A stretch of 26,178 nt of DNA from Geodermatophilaceae bacterium (GCA_013696785.1 JACCXW010000114.1:1-26178); one strand, 5' to 3'; positions 7,684 through 15,048 are shown, counted from the stretch's first letter. Notes: generated by a model from the letters alone, not told the origin. Translations and numbers: made by a program.

Positions 7684-8853
7684 CTAGCTCACCTGGACGT
7701 GCGGCACGCCCGAGGACACACCGTCGTCAGCCATCGCGTCGGCCAGCTTCATGGCCTCCTCGATGAGCGTCTCGACGATCTGCGACTCGGGAACGGTCTT
7801 GATCACCTCGCCCTTGACGAAGATCTGACCCTTACCGTTGCCGGAGGCGACGCCGAGGTCGGCTTCGCGGGCTTCGCCGGGACCGTTGACGACACAGCCC
7901 ATGACGGCCACGCGCAAGGGGACGTCGAGGCCCTCGAGACCAGCCGTCACCCGGTCGGCCAGGGTGTACACGTCCACCTGCGCCCGGCCACACGACGGGC
8001 ACGAGACGATCTCGAGACCGCGCTGACGCAGGTTCAGGGACTCGAGTATCTGCAAGCCGACCTTGACCTCCTCGACCGGCGGCGCGGACAGTGACACCCG
8101 GATCGTGTCGCCGATCCCCTGCGCCAGCAGCGCGCCGAACGCGACCGCGGACTTGATCGTGCCCTGGAATGTCGGTCCGGCCTCCGTGACGCCGAGATGC
8201 AGCGGGTACTCGCACTGCTCAGCCAGCAGTTGATACGCGCGCACCATCACGACCGGGTCGTGATGCTTGACCGAGATCTTGATGTCGCGGAAGTCGTGCT
8301 CCTCGAACAGCGAGCACTCCCACAAGGCGGACTCGACGAGGGCCTCCGGCGTCGCCTTGCCGTACTTCTCCAGCAGCCGCTTGTCGAGGCTTCCGGCGTT
8401 CACACCGATCCGGATCGGGACCTTCGCGTCGGCCGCGGCCTTGGCGATCTCGCCGACCCGGTCGTCAAAACGCTTGATGTTGCCTGGATTGACCCGTACG
8501 CCGGCGCAACCGGCATCGATGGCGGCGAAGACGTAGCGCGGCTGGAAGTGGATGTCGGCGATGACCGGGATCTGGGATTGCCTGGCAATGGCCGTCAGCG
8601 CTTCGGCATCGTCGGTGTCCGGTACGGCGACGCGCACGATCTGGCAGCCGGCGGCGGTCAGCTCCGCGATCTGTTGCAGCGTGGCGTTGATGTCGGCCGT
8701 CTTGGTCGTCGTCATCGACTGCACCGACACCGGCGCGTCGCCTCCGACCAGGACGGCATGGTTTCCGCGGCCGACCGAGATCTGACGGCTGGCCCGACGT
8801 GGCGACAGCACCGGCGGCGGCATCTCGGGCATGCCGAGCGAAACGGAGGTCAC
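7684..8853 (-). CDS. ispG: 4-hydroxy-3-methylbut-2-en-1-yl diphosphate synthase
   Basis: IspG (GcpE) reductively opens 2-C-methyl-D-erythritol 2,4-cyclodiphosphate to HMBPP in the MEP isoprenoid pathway, using a [4Fe-4S] cluster and reduced flavodoxin or ferredoxin. The 389-residue protein has a TIM-barrel half (VSVQSMTTTKTADINATLQQ, VADIHFQPRYV-like core, VRVNPGNIK) and a cluster-binding half with the expected ligands Cys285 and Cys288 (SCPSCGR), Cys320 (MGCVVNGPGEA) and Glu327. Length is normal for the bacterial short form. The start is GTG at 8853 (VTSVSLGMPEM), overlapping the rseP stop as GTGA, so it is probably translated by coupling. The open frame continues far upstream, but that part is only a shadow of rseP. 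Dxr of the same pathway is two genes upstream. Confidence 0.97.
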   Translation of the reverse strand: MTSVSLGMPEMPPPVLSPRRASRQISVGRGNHAVLVGGDAPVSVQSMTTTKTADINATLQQIAELTAAGCQIVRVAVPDTDDAEALTAIARQSQIPVIADIHFQPRYVFAAIDAGCAGVRVNPGNIKRFDDRVGEIAKAAADAKVPIRIGVNAGSLDKRLLEKYGKATPEALVESALWECSLFEEHDFRDIKISVKHHDPVVMVRAYQLLAEQCEYPLHLGVTEAGPTFQGTIKSAVAFGALLAQGIGDTIRVSLSAPPVEEVKVGLQILESLNLRQRGLEIVSCPSCGRAQVDVYTLADRVTAGLEGLDVPLRVAVMGCVVNGPGEAREADLGVASGNGKGQIFVKGEVIKTVPESQIVETLIEEAMKLADAMADDGVSSGVPHVQVS

Positions 8854-10199
8854 TGCAGCTGCTCCAGGGTGATCGGATTGACGATGTCGGCCACCAGTAA
8901 CAGCCCGGACAGCACGATGAACACGCTTGCCACGACGTAGGCCACCGGCATCAGCCGGGCGGTGTCGAACGGACCGGGGTCGGGTCGGTGCCGCACCCGT
9001 GCCACGACGGATCGGCCTTTCTCCCAGAGCGCCCCCGCGACATGACCGCCGTCCAGCGGATAGAGCGGCACCAGGTTGAAGAGGAACAGCACCATGTTCA
9101 GGCTGGCCAGCAGTCCCAGGAAGAAGATGACTTTCTCCTGCAGCGGAGCCTTGTCGGCCGGCAACCCGAACGTCTCCCCCGAGATCCGCCCGACGCCGAC
9201 GATCCCGATCGGCCCGTTGATGTCGCGTTCCTCGCCGAGGAAGGCGGCCCGGAACAGCTGCGGAACCCGTTCGGGGATCCCGATCAGCTTGTCCGCCGCC
9301 GCGACGATGAAGCTGCCTACCTGGCCGGGCACCGACGTGATCGGCTGCGCGACGTAAGGCGTGGTCGGGCTGAGGCCGAGAAAGCCGACGGTGATGATCT
9401 CCTGGCTGTCCGGGTCGGCGACGGCGTAGACGCGGTTGGGCAGCGGCGTCACCGTGAGCGTCTGCTGCTGCCCCTCGCGCAGCACCGTGACGGTCAGCTC
9501 TTCGTTGGGATTGGCCCTGATCGCGTCCTGTACGGAGGCCCAGTCGCCCAACGGCCGGCCATCGACTGCGACGATCTCGTCGCCCTGCCGGAACCCGGCC
9601 TCGCGGGCGGGGGCGGCAACGGGCAATGCGCAGTCCGGCCCGGACTCGCACAGTGCACCGGTCTCGTCCACCTTGGTGGAACACGTGGCCGCCGCCGATG
9701 CGGTGGCAGGCAGCACGCATTCGCTGACGGTTTCCACCGTCCGGCTCGGGGTGGGGATACCGAAACCGACCAGGATGACGGTGAACAGGAGGAACGCCAG
9801 CACAAGGTTGTGTGCCGGACCGGCCGACATGACGATGACGCGCTGCCACCACGGCTTGCGGTAGAACACCCGGTCGCCGTCGTCGGTGCGGACGTCCAGC
9901 AGCGAGGCGCCCCGCACCTCCTCGACCAGCCGGCGTACCCGGCCGACCTTGCGCCCGGCCAGGTCATCCGCACCGGGCGGCATCATGCCGACGATGCGGA
10001 TGTAGCCGCCGAGCGGGATGGCCTTGACGCCGTGCTCCGTCTCGCCGATCCGCCTCGACCACAGCGTGGGACCGAAGCCGACCATGAACTGCGTCACCCG
10101 CATCCCGAACCGGCGGGCCCAGAAGAAGTGACCGAGTTCGTGAAACCAGATCGAGAAGGCCAAGCCCAAAACGAAAAGCACCACCCCGATCGCGGTCAT
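8850..10199 (-). CDS. rseP: Site-2 zinc metalloprotease, M50 family (RseP/Rip1-type)
   Basis: Integral-membrane protease that cleaves transmembrane substrates, typically anti-sigma factors; the M. tuberculosis counterpart is Rip1 (Rv2869c) in the same gene order. The 449-residue protein has the zinc motif H20-ELG-H24 in the first membrane helix, the GxxxN-like second helix near AGPAHNLVLAFLLF, an extracytoplasmic PDZ domain at roughly 197-255, and the third metal ligand in PLDGG (Asp383), followed by a last membrane helix near the C-terminus. Between helix 2 and the PDZ domain is a segment with four cysteines (161, 173, 184, 190), expected outside the membrane. The ATG at 10199 is preceded by GGGGGAG at good spacing, inside a hairpin loop described separately. 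The gene sits between dxr (37-base gap) and ispG (4-base overlap). Confidence 0.95.
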   Translation of the reverse strand: MTAIGVVLFVLGLAFSIWFHELGHFFWARRFGMRVTQFMVGFGPTLWSRRIGETEHGVKAIPLGGYIRIVGMMPPGADDLAGRKVGRVRRLVEEVRGASLLDVRTDDGDRVFYRKPWWQRVIVMSAGPAHNLVLAFLLFTVILVGFGIPTPSRTVETVSECVLPATASAAATCSTKVDETGALCESGPDCALPVAAPAREAGFRQGDEIVAVDGRPLGDWASVQDAIRANPNEELTVTVLREGQQQTLTVTPLPNRVYAVADPDSQEIITVGFLGLSPTTPYVAQPITSVPGQVGSFIVAAADKLIGIPERVPQLFRAAFLGEERDINGPIGIVGVGRISGETFGLPADKAPLQEKVIFFLGLLASLNMVLFLFNLVPLYPLDGGHVAGALWEKGRSVVARVRHRPDPGPFDTARLMPVAYVVASVFIVLSGLLLVADIVNPITLEQLQ

Positions 10200-10220
10200 C
10201 CCTGCTCCCCCGCGCAGGGA
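10198..10220 (-). promoter_or_regulatory. Hairpin displaying the rseP Shine-Dalgarno in its loop
   Basis: In the mRNA of the minus strand, TCCCTGC (10220-10214) pairs perfectly with GCAGGGA (10205-10199) around an eight-base loop GCGGGGGA that holds the purine-rich ribosome-binding site. The last base of the stem is the A of the rseP AUG. It lies in the 37-base gap after dxr. It could tune rseP translation relative to dxr. Seven perfect pairs with a G-rich loop is seen directly; any regulatory effect is inference. Confidence 0.4.
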
Positions 10221-10236
10221 GGTGCGTCGGAGCGCG

Positions 10237-11454
10237 TCATGCGTTCGTGCGCTCCCCTCGTACGGCGTGGTGGGCGTGATCTCGCGCCCAGACCTCGGCA
10301 GCGAGAACGTCGGCCACGGTCGACGGCGGACCGTGTTCGCCGGACTCGACCGCAGCCTCCACCACGGTACGCACCGCATCGAGGATGCCGGTGAAGGCAA
10401 GCCGGCCGGCGACGAAGGCGGCGACCGCCTCCTCGTTGGCCGCGTTGAAGATGGCCGGCAGGCAGCCGCCGGCTTGCCCCACCTCGCGAGCCAACCCGAT
10501 CGCCGGGAAGGCCTCGTGGTCGAGCGGCTCGAACGTCCAGTGCCGGGGGACTGTCCAGTCAACGGGACGCGCGGCTCCGGAAACCCGGTCCGGCCAGCCG
10601 AGCGCCAGCGCGATCGGAAGCTTCATGTCGGGCGGGCTGGCCTGCGCGATCGTCGAGCCGTCGACGAATTCGACCATCGAGTGCACGACGGACTGCGGAT
10701 GTACGACGACCTCGATGGCGTCGTATGGCACGCCGAAGAGAAGATGCGCCTCGATCACCTCCAAGCCCTTGTTCACCAGCGTCGCGCTGTTGATCGTGAT
10801 CACCGGGCCCATGTCCCAGGTGGGATGGGTCATCGCCTGCTCGACCGTGACAGTCCCCATCTCCGCCAGAGTTCGCCCGCGGAACGGGCCACCGCTCGCT
10901 GTCAGGACCAGTCGGCGCACCTCCTCGGGTCGCCCGGCTCGTAGGCACTGGGCCAACGCGGAATGCTCGGAATCGACCGGAATCAGCTGGCCTGGCCCGG
11001 CTCGCCCGAGGACGAGCGGACCGCCCGCGATCAGACTCTCCTTGTTTGCCAGGGCGACCGTCCGGCCGGCGTCCAGGGCGGCGAGAGTGGGCGCCAGGCC
11101 GATCGATCCGGTAATCCCGTTGAGCACCACGTCGCACGGCCACGCTGCCAGTTCCGCGGCGGCTTCGGGGCCGGCCAGGATCCTTGGTACGGCGAACTGC
11201 CCCTCTGAGAAACCACCAGCCCGGGCTGCGGCGTAGAAGGCCAGTTGCAGGTCTTGTGCCGACGTCGCCCGGGCCACGGCCACGACGTCCACGCCGAGCT
11301 CGAGTGCCTGCCGGGCGAGCAGGTCGACGTTGCCGCCGCCCCCGGCGATGCCGACGATCCGGAAGTGGTCCGGAGCCGCGGCAGCCACCTCGACAGCCTG
11401 CCGGCCGATCGAGCCCGTCGATCCGAGGAGGACGACGTCCCGGGGTGTTCCCAC
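10237..11454 (-). CDS. dxr: 1-deoxy-D-xylulose 5-phosphate reductoisomerase
   Basis: Dxr (IspC) converts DXP to MEP with NADPH, the first committed step of the MEP pathway and the target of fosmidomycin. The 405-residue protein has the Rossmann loop GSTGSIGRQ (11-19), the ANKESLIAGG segment, the metal ligands in D161-S-E163-HSAL, the substrate/phosphate loop TASGGPFR, and the flexible-loop and catalytic region HPTWDMG (210-216) then INSATLVNKGLEVIEAHLLF with Asn228, Lys229 and Glu232. All active-site elements are intact. The start is GTG at 11454; the stop TGA is at 10237-10239. It is the first gene of the dxr-rseP-ispG-GNAT-penicillin-binding lipoprotein run. The promoter should lie in the 70-80 bases upstream, which also carry an inverted repeat at 11498-11533. 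Confidence 0.97.
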   Translation of the reverse strand: MGTPRDVVLLGSTGSIGRQAVEVAAAAPDHFRIVGIAGGGGNVDLLARQALELGVDVVAVARATSAQDLQLAFYAAARAGGFSEGQFAVPRILAGPEAAAELAAWPCDVVLNGITGSIGLAPTLAALDAGRTVALANKESLIAGGPLVLGRAGPGQLIPVDSEHSALAQCLRAGRPEEVRRLVLTASGGPFRGRTLAEMGTVTVEQAMTHPTWDMGPVITINSATLVNKGLEVIEAHLLFGVPYDAIEVVVHPQSVVHSMVEFVDGSTIAQASPPDMKLPIALALGWPDRVSGAARPVDWTVPRHWTFEPLDHEAFPAIGLAREVGQAGGCLPAIFNAANEEAVAAFVAGRLAFTGILDAVRTVVEAAVESGEHGPPSTVADVLAAEVWARDHAHHAVRGERTNA

Positions 11455-11497
11455 CCGGCCAGTCTCCCATCCCCCGGCGACCCGGTTCGATCCGCGA

Positions 11498-11533
11498 CAT
11501 CCAACACTTTCGTCGTGACTTGACAGTTGGATG
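11498..11533. repeat. 8-bp inverted repeat at the ArsR remnant edge
   Basis: CATCCAAC (11498-11505) and GTTGGATG (11526-11533) are perfect inverted repeats, 20 bases apart, in the dxr upstream region. The right arm overlaps the point where similarity to ArsR proteins begins. A TTGACA hexamer (11520-11525) directly precedes the right arm. It may be a former ArsR operator, a regulator site for dxr, or a scar of the deletion that removed the ArsR N-terminus. The repeat is certain; the role is open. Confidence 0.4.
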
Positions 11534-11794
11534 GGTCTTTCGTTGGCCGCGGTTTGTTAGCGCCTCCAGGTACTCGAGACGAGCGGCCTGATCCGGACCG
11601 AGAAGGTCGGGCGGGTGCGACCGTGTCGGCTCGATCCAGTGGGTCTGGACCCGCTGGCGACCTGGATTGCGGCGCGGCGCTCGACCGTCGAGAGCCACCT
11701 CGATCGACTCGGCGAGGTTCTCGACGAACCTGACGCACCGGCTCACCTGCCCCGTCACCGATCTCCCCATAACCGGAAGGACGCAAGCAGATGA
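11531..11794 (+). pseudogene. Remnant of ArsR-family transcriptional regulator
   Basis: Reading from 11531 gives GLSLAAVC, a TAG stop (11558-11560), then RLQVLETSGLIRTEK, VGRVRPCRLDPVGLDPLATW and IAARRSTVESHLDRLGEVL. This is the recognition helix, wing and C-terminal helix of ArsR regulators of the type that precede SRPBCC genes (family pattern SLAAVxQHLQVLExSGL). The stop sits where the family has Gln, so one C-to-T change (CAG to TAG) explains it. The first 40 or so residues are absent: the upstream frame meets a TGA at 11516 and shows no ArsR similarity. The frame ends with TGA at 11792-11794, overlapping the next ATG as ATGA, the usual ArsR-SRPBCC coupling. It is therefore a 5'-truncated, stop-interrupted gene. 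Family membership is from motif recognition only. Confidence 0.8.
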
Positions 11795-12306
11795 CCAGCC
11801 AGACACACACCGACAGGGATTCGACGGAGCACGGAACGTTCGTCGTCGAATGGACCTACCCAGTCAGCCCGGACCGCGTGTTCGCCGCGTTCGAACATCC
11901 CGCCACGAAGCTGCGCTGGTCGGTGGAGGCCAAAGCCGGAGAGGTTCGGGAGCACACCCTGGACTTCACCGTGGGCGGGCAGGAGATGACCCGGTTCCAG
12001 TTCGGTGGGGGTGCCGAGATCACGTCTCATTCGACATTCCAGGACATCGTCCGCGACAAGCGCATCGTCTGGGCTTTCAGAATGTCGCTGGGATCCCGCC
12101 CCGCCTCGGCCGCCCTCAGCACGGTCCACCCTCGCCCAGAGCGAGGACGGGACCACTCTCACCTACACCGAGCAAGGTGTGATCCTGGCGGCATGCACTC
12201 TCTGACGATCGCCGAGCAGGGAACGGGCGTCCTGCTGCAGCGACTCGGCGAGAAGCTCGCCAGATGGGAGGTCGGGCTGTGGCCGTGCTCGGAGTCAACG
12301 CGGTGA
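11791..12306 (+). CDS. AHSA1-like SRPBCC protein with two compensating frameshifts
   Basis: The 171-residue open frame begins like an SRPBCC/AHSA1 (START-like) protein: FVVEWTYPVSPDRVFAAFEH, FTVGGQEMTRFQFGGG, RIVWAFRMSL. Residues 113-133 then turn into unrelated Arg/His-rich sequence, and family-like sequence returns as TIAEQGTGVLLQRLGEKLAR. In the +1 frame the same stretch reads TLAQSEDGTTLTYTEQGVIL, which is exactly the expected family segment. One extra C at about 12126-12127 and one missing base near 12188-12189 explain this, and together they restore the frame. So the gene encodes a full-length protein with a scrambled core, probably non-functional, or the two indels are sequence errors. 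Function of such proteins is ligand binding, often unknown. It was evidently paired with the ArsR gene upstream and overlaps the NUDIX gene by 28 bases. Confidence 0.7.
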   Translation: MTSQTHTDRDSTEHGTFVVEWTYPVSPDRVFAAFEHPATKLRWSVEAKAGEVREHTLDFTVGGQEMTRFQFGGGAEITSHSTFQDIVRDKRIVWAFRMSLGSRPASAALSTVHPRPERGRDHSHLHRARCDPGGMHSLTIAEQGTGVLLQRLGEKLARWEVGLWPCSESTR

Positions 12307-12710
12307 TCCTTGGCTCTGACGGCCGCGTGCTGCTCGCGCTTCGGGATCGACCGCCGATCTGGAACCTGCCCGGCGGCTCGGTGGAACCGGGCGAGACGCC
12401 CTGGGACGCCGCCGTACGGGAGGTGCGCGAGGAGGTCGGGCTCGACGTAGCCGTCGACCGGCTGGCCGGGGTGTACGACCGCTCCCCCGACGGGGATCCG
12501 GTGCTCGTCTTCGCCTGCCGGGTGTTCTCGGGCGAGCCGGCGACGAGTGCAGAAGCGGTCCGCGTGGACTGGTTCGATCCGAGCGATCTTCCGAGCGCGA
12601 TCAATCCGTACCAGCCGCAGCGGATCGCCGACGCGGTCGGGGCCGGGCCGGCGGCCGTCCTGCGCCACCAACCCGGCCCCGCCGTGCGTGAGCTGTACCC
12701 CGATCCCTGA
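12279..12710 (+). CDS. NUDIX hydrolase
   Basis: A 143-residue NUDIX protein that hydrolyses a nucleoside diphosphate linked to some other moiety, using Mg2+ bound by the Nudix box. The box is complete: G-SVEPG-E-TPWDAAV-REV-R-EE-V-GL, matching Gx5Ex7REUxEExGU. It is preceded by the typical start AVLGVNAVILGSDGRVLLALR. Substrate cannot be inferred; 8-oxo-dGTP, ADP-ribose or others are possible. GTG at 12279 is preferred because GGAGG (12267-12271) lies 7 bases upstream. An ATG at 12264 in the same frame would place the ribosome-binding site inside the gene. The coding region ends in the first unit of a 14-bp tandem repeat. Unlike its two upstream neighbours it shows no damage. Confidence 0.9.
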   Translation: MAVLGVNAVILGSDGRVLLALRDRPPIWNLPGGSVEPGETPWDAAVREVREEVGLDVAVDRLAGVYDRSPDGDPVLVFACRVFSGEPATSAEAVRVDWFDPSDLPSAINPYQPQRIADAVGAGPAAVLRHQPGPAVRELYPDP

Positions 12711-12759
12711 CGCCGGACCCCTGACGCCGGACCCCTGACGCCGGATCCCTGACGCCGGA
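12704..12759. repeat. Four tandem copies of a 14-bp unit
   Basis: Four contiguous units of YCCCTGACGCCGGA, at 12704-12717, 12718-12731, 12732-12745 and 12746-12759. They are identical except for the first base (T, C, C, T). The first copy contains the TGA stop of the NUDIX gene (12708-12710), and the last ends 3 bases before the stop of the convergent MMPL gene. No good terminator stem is formed. It is a short minisatellite, likely able to vary in copy number. Confidence 0.95.
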
Positions 12760-12762
12760 CCC

Positions 12763-14964
12763 TCAGGTACGGACGAGTTCGCGAGTCTCGGCCGGCTCGG
12801 CCGGACCGTCCTCGCGGATGCCGAGCCGCTCGTAGACACGGCGCAACGGGCCAGGTGCCCACCAGTTGGCCCGGCCGAGCAGCCGCATGGTGGCGGGCAC
12901 GAGCAGGGTCCGGACGATCGTCGCGTCCACGATGATCGCGATCACCATGGCCACGCCGATCAGCTTGATGAAGGTGATGCCGGACGTGGCGAACGCGCCG
13001 ATGACGACGACCAGCAAGAGGGCGGCGGAGGTGATGATGCCGCCGGTGCGCTGCAGCCCGGTGGCCACCGCCTCGGTGTTGTCGCCGGTCAGGTCGTACT
13101 GCTCGCGAACTCTGGAGAGCAGGAAGACCTCGTAGTCCATCGACAGCCCGAATGCGATGGCGAGAACCAGGATCGGCTGGGTCGCCTCGATCGTCCCCGT
13201 CGAGGTGAAGCCGAGCAGGCCGGACAGGTGGCCGTCCTGGAAGATCAGCACAAGGGCACCGAACGTCGCGCCGAGCGACAAGACATTCATCAGGATCGCC
13301 TTGACCGGCAACACGACCGAGCCGAAGGCGAGGAACAGGAGCACGAACGTCGCCACCGCCACGATGAGCGCCATCAGCGGCAGGGTCGACCCGATGCTGT
13401 CCAACAGGTCGACGAGAGCGGCGGTCTCACCGCCGACCAGAACCTCGCCGTCGGCCGGTGGCGACAAGGCGCGGATGTCGTCGACGATCTCGCGAGACGA
13501 TGAGGACAGCGCGTCCCCGGAGAGGAACACCGCCACCTCGGCGGTGGACCCGTCCGAATCGCTCAGCTCGGCCGTCTCGACGCCGGCCAGTTCCCCGACC
13601 TGCCCGACGTACGCCGCCAGCTCCTGCTGCGTTCCAGGATCCTCGATCGACCCGGCAACCGTGACCGCCAGGGTCACGGCGGGATCCGCCGCTCCGCCGA
13701 AGTCGGACTCCAGTGCCTCGCTGACCACTCGGCTCGGCGTGCCCTCAGGAAGCACCCGTGCGTCGATGCCGCCGAAGCTCGCCCGCAGGAACGGCGTACC
13801 GAGCAGCAACAGGATGACGACGATTCCCGCCGCGTACAGCACCGGGCGGCGCATGACCGACCGGGCGATGCGGTACCACGCCCCCACATGCGCCCCGGGA
13901 CCCGGTTCGGTACTCCGGCGCCGCGGCGTCAACCGGCGCAACAATGGCCGCACCGACAGCGCGTCGATCCGGTGACCGATCACGGCCAGTAGCGCGGGCA
14001 GGACGGTCAGAGCGGCCACCATCGCCACCAAGACCGCGGCGATGCCGCCAAAACCCATGGAGCGCAAGAAGTTCTGCGGGAACAGGGCCAGGCCGGCCAG
14101 GGAAACGGCGACGGTGATGCCGGAGACGGCGACGGTGCGTCCCGCTGTCTGCATCGTGCGGCGCAGCGCGGCGGGAACATCACGGCCGGCCCGCAGTTCC
14201 TCGCGGAAACGGCTGACGACGAACAGCCCGTAGTCGATGGCCAGGCCGAGCCCGAGGAAGATGACGATGTTGATGGCGAACACGGAGACGTCGGTGAACA
14301 GCGTGAGCAGCCGAATCACGGTGAACGCGCCCAGCACCGCGAAACCGCCGATGATCAGCGGCATGCTGGCCGCGACGAGCCCGCCGAAGATGATGATGAG
14401 CAGGACGAACAGGATCGGAAGCGACAACATCTCCGCCCGCGCGATGTCCTCGCCTACCTGCTCGTTGATGTCGCGGTTGACCGCGGCGATGCCGCCGATC
14501 TGCTCGGTGAGCCCAGGCGCATCCAAGGCGGGTTCCACCACGTCGAGCTGATCTCCGCGGATCTCATCGTCAGTACCGGTCAGCCGTACGACGGCGTACG
14601 TCGAATGTCTGTCCTCGCTCACGAACTGAGGTGCGCCGGTGGAGAAGAAGCCGGCCACGCTTGCGACCTCGTCGGTCGGCAGGGAGGCCAATGTGCTGGT
14701 GACCGCCGCCGCGAACTCCGGATCGTCCACCGTCAGCGTGACGCTGCTGTAGAGCGCGACGACGTCGGCATCGGAGCGGCCGAGCGCCTGACTCAACTCG
14801 ACGTCGGCTCGGAAGCTTTCGCTGTCCGGATCCTCGAAGCCACCGTCGGACAGGGCGCCGAACGCACCCGTTCCCCACACCCCGGCGAAGACGAGGAAGG
14901 CTCCGGCGAGGATGAGCACCAGGCGGCGCCCCCGGTACATCACCCGGGCGAGTGTGTCGAACAT
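12763..14964 (-). CDS. MMPL/RND-superfamily membrane transporter
   Basis: A 733-residue MMPL-type protein of the RND superfamily, expected to export lipids or hydrophobic compounds using proton motive force. The repeated architecture is clear: one N-terminal membrane helix (RLVLILAGAFLVFAGVWG), an extracytoplasmic loop, a helix bundle containing GLGLAIDYGLFVVSRFREE, a second single helix (AAGIVVILLLLGTPFL), a second loop, and a second bundle containing AIAFGLSMDYEVFLLSRVREQ. The paired D-Y motifs in these bundles are the proton-relay residues of the family. The start is ATG at 14964 with GGAGG seven bases upstream; the frame open further upstream is intergenic. It is divergent from a TetR gene across a 108-base region with four repeated cores, so repression by that TetR is likely. 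Substrate is unknown. Confidence 0.94.
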   Translation of the reverse strand: MFDTLARVMYRGRRLVLILAGAFLVFAGVWGTGAFGALSDGGFEDPDSESFRADVELSQALGRSDADVVALYSSVTLTVDDPEFAAAVTSTLASLPTDEVASVAGFFSTGAPQFVSEDRHSTYAVVRLTGTDDEIRGDQLDVVEPALDAPGLTEQIGGIAAVNRDINEQVGEDIARAEMLSLPILFVLLIIIFGGLVAASMPLIIGGFAVLGAFTVIRLLTLFTDVSVFAINIVIFLGLGLAIDYGLFVVSRFREELRAGRDVPAALRRTMQTAGRTVAVSGITVAVSLAGLALFPQNFLRSMGFGGIAAVLVAMVAALTVLPALLAVIGHRIDALSVRPLLRRLTPRRRSTEPGPGAHVGAWYRIARSVMRRPVLYAAGIVVILLLLGTPFLRASFGGIDARVLPEGTPSRVVSEALESDFGGAADPAVTLAVTVAGSIEDPGTQQELAAYVGQVGELAGVETAELSDSDGSTAEVAVFLSGDALSSSSREIVDDIRALSPPADGEVLVGGETAALVDLLDSIGSTLPLMALIVAVATFVLLFLAFGSVVLPVKAILMNVLSLGATFGALVLIFQDGHLSGLLGFTSTGTIEATQPILVLAIAFGLSMDYEVFLLSRVREQYDLTGDNTEAVATGLQRTGGIITSAALLLVVVIGAFATSGITFIKLIGVAMVIAIIVDATIVRTLLVPATMRLLGRANWWAPGPLRRVYERLGIREDGPAEPAETRELVRT

Positions 14965-14994
14965 TGGGACCTCCGCGGGTACTCTGCTGGCTCG

Positions 14995-15048
14995 ACGGCG
15001 TTTGTTAACGCCGTACACTGTTTACGGCGTAAACTTTGCATACGGCGT
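14995..15048. promoter_or_regulatory. Cluster of four ACG(G/C)CGT cores, probable TetR operators
   Basis: Between the MMPL and TetR genes the odd-centred palindromic core ACGSCGT occurs four times: 14995-15001, 15008-15014, 15024-15030 and 15042-15048. The copy centred at 15027 is a perfect 13-bp palindrome, TTTACGGCGTAAA. The copies centred at 15011 and 15045 have partly matching AT flanks. Centre spacings are 13, 16 and 18 bases. Position and symmetry fit binding of the divergent TetR dimer to block both promoters. Binding is inferred, not shown. Confidence 0.65.

Noticed and set aside
10200..11454. A multi-gene antiphage or biosynthetic system around the dxr-rseP-ispG genes
   Set aside because: The order is the standard actinobacterial housekeeping arrangement; no defence or secondary-metabolite genes are present.
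10559..11806. A long minus-strand frame upstream of and overlapping dxr, including a coding-looking stretch at about 11560-11740
   Set aside because: The coding-like composition there is explained by the ArsR remnant on the plus strand; the minus-strand peptide matches no family I know.
12704..12759. CRISPR-like array
   Set aside because: Units are contiguous with no spacers and only 14 bp; it is a plain tandem repeat.
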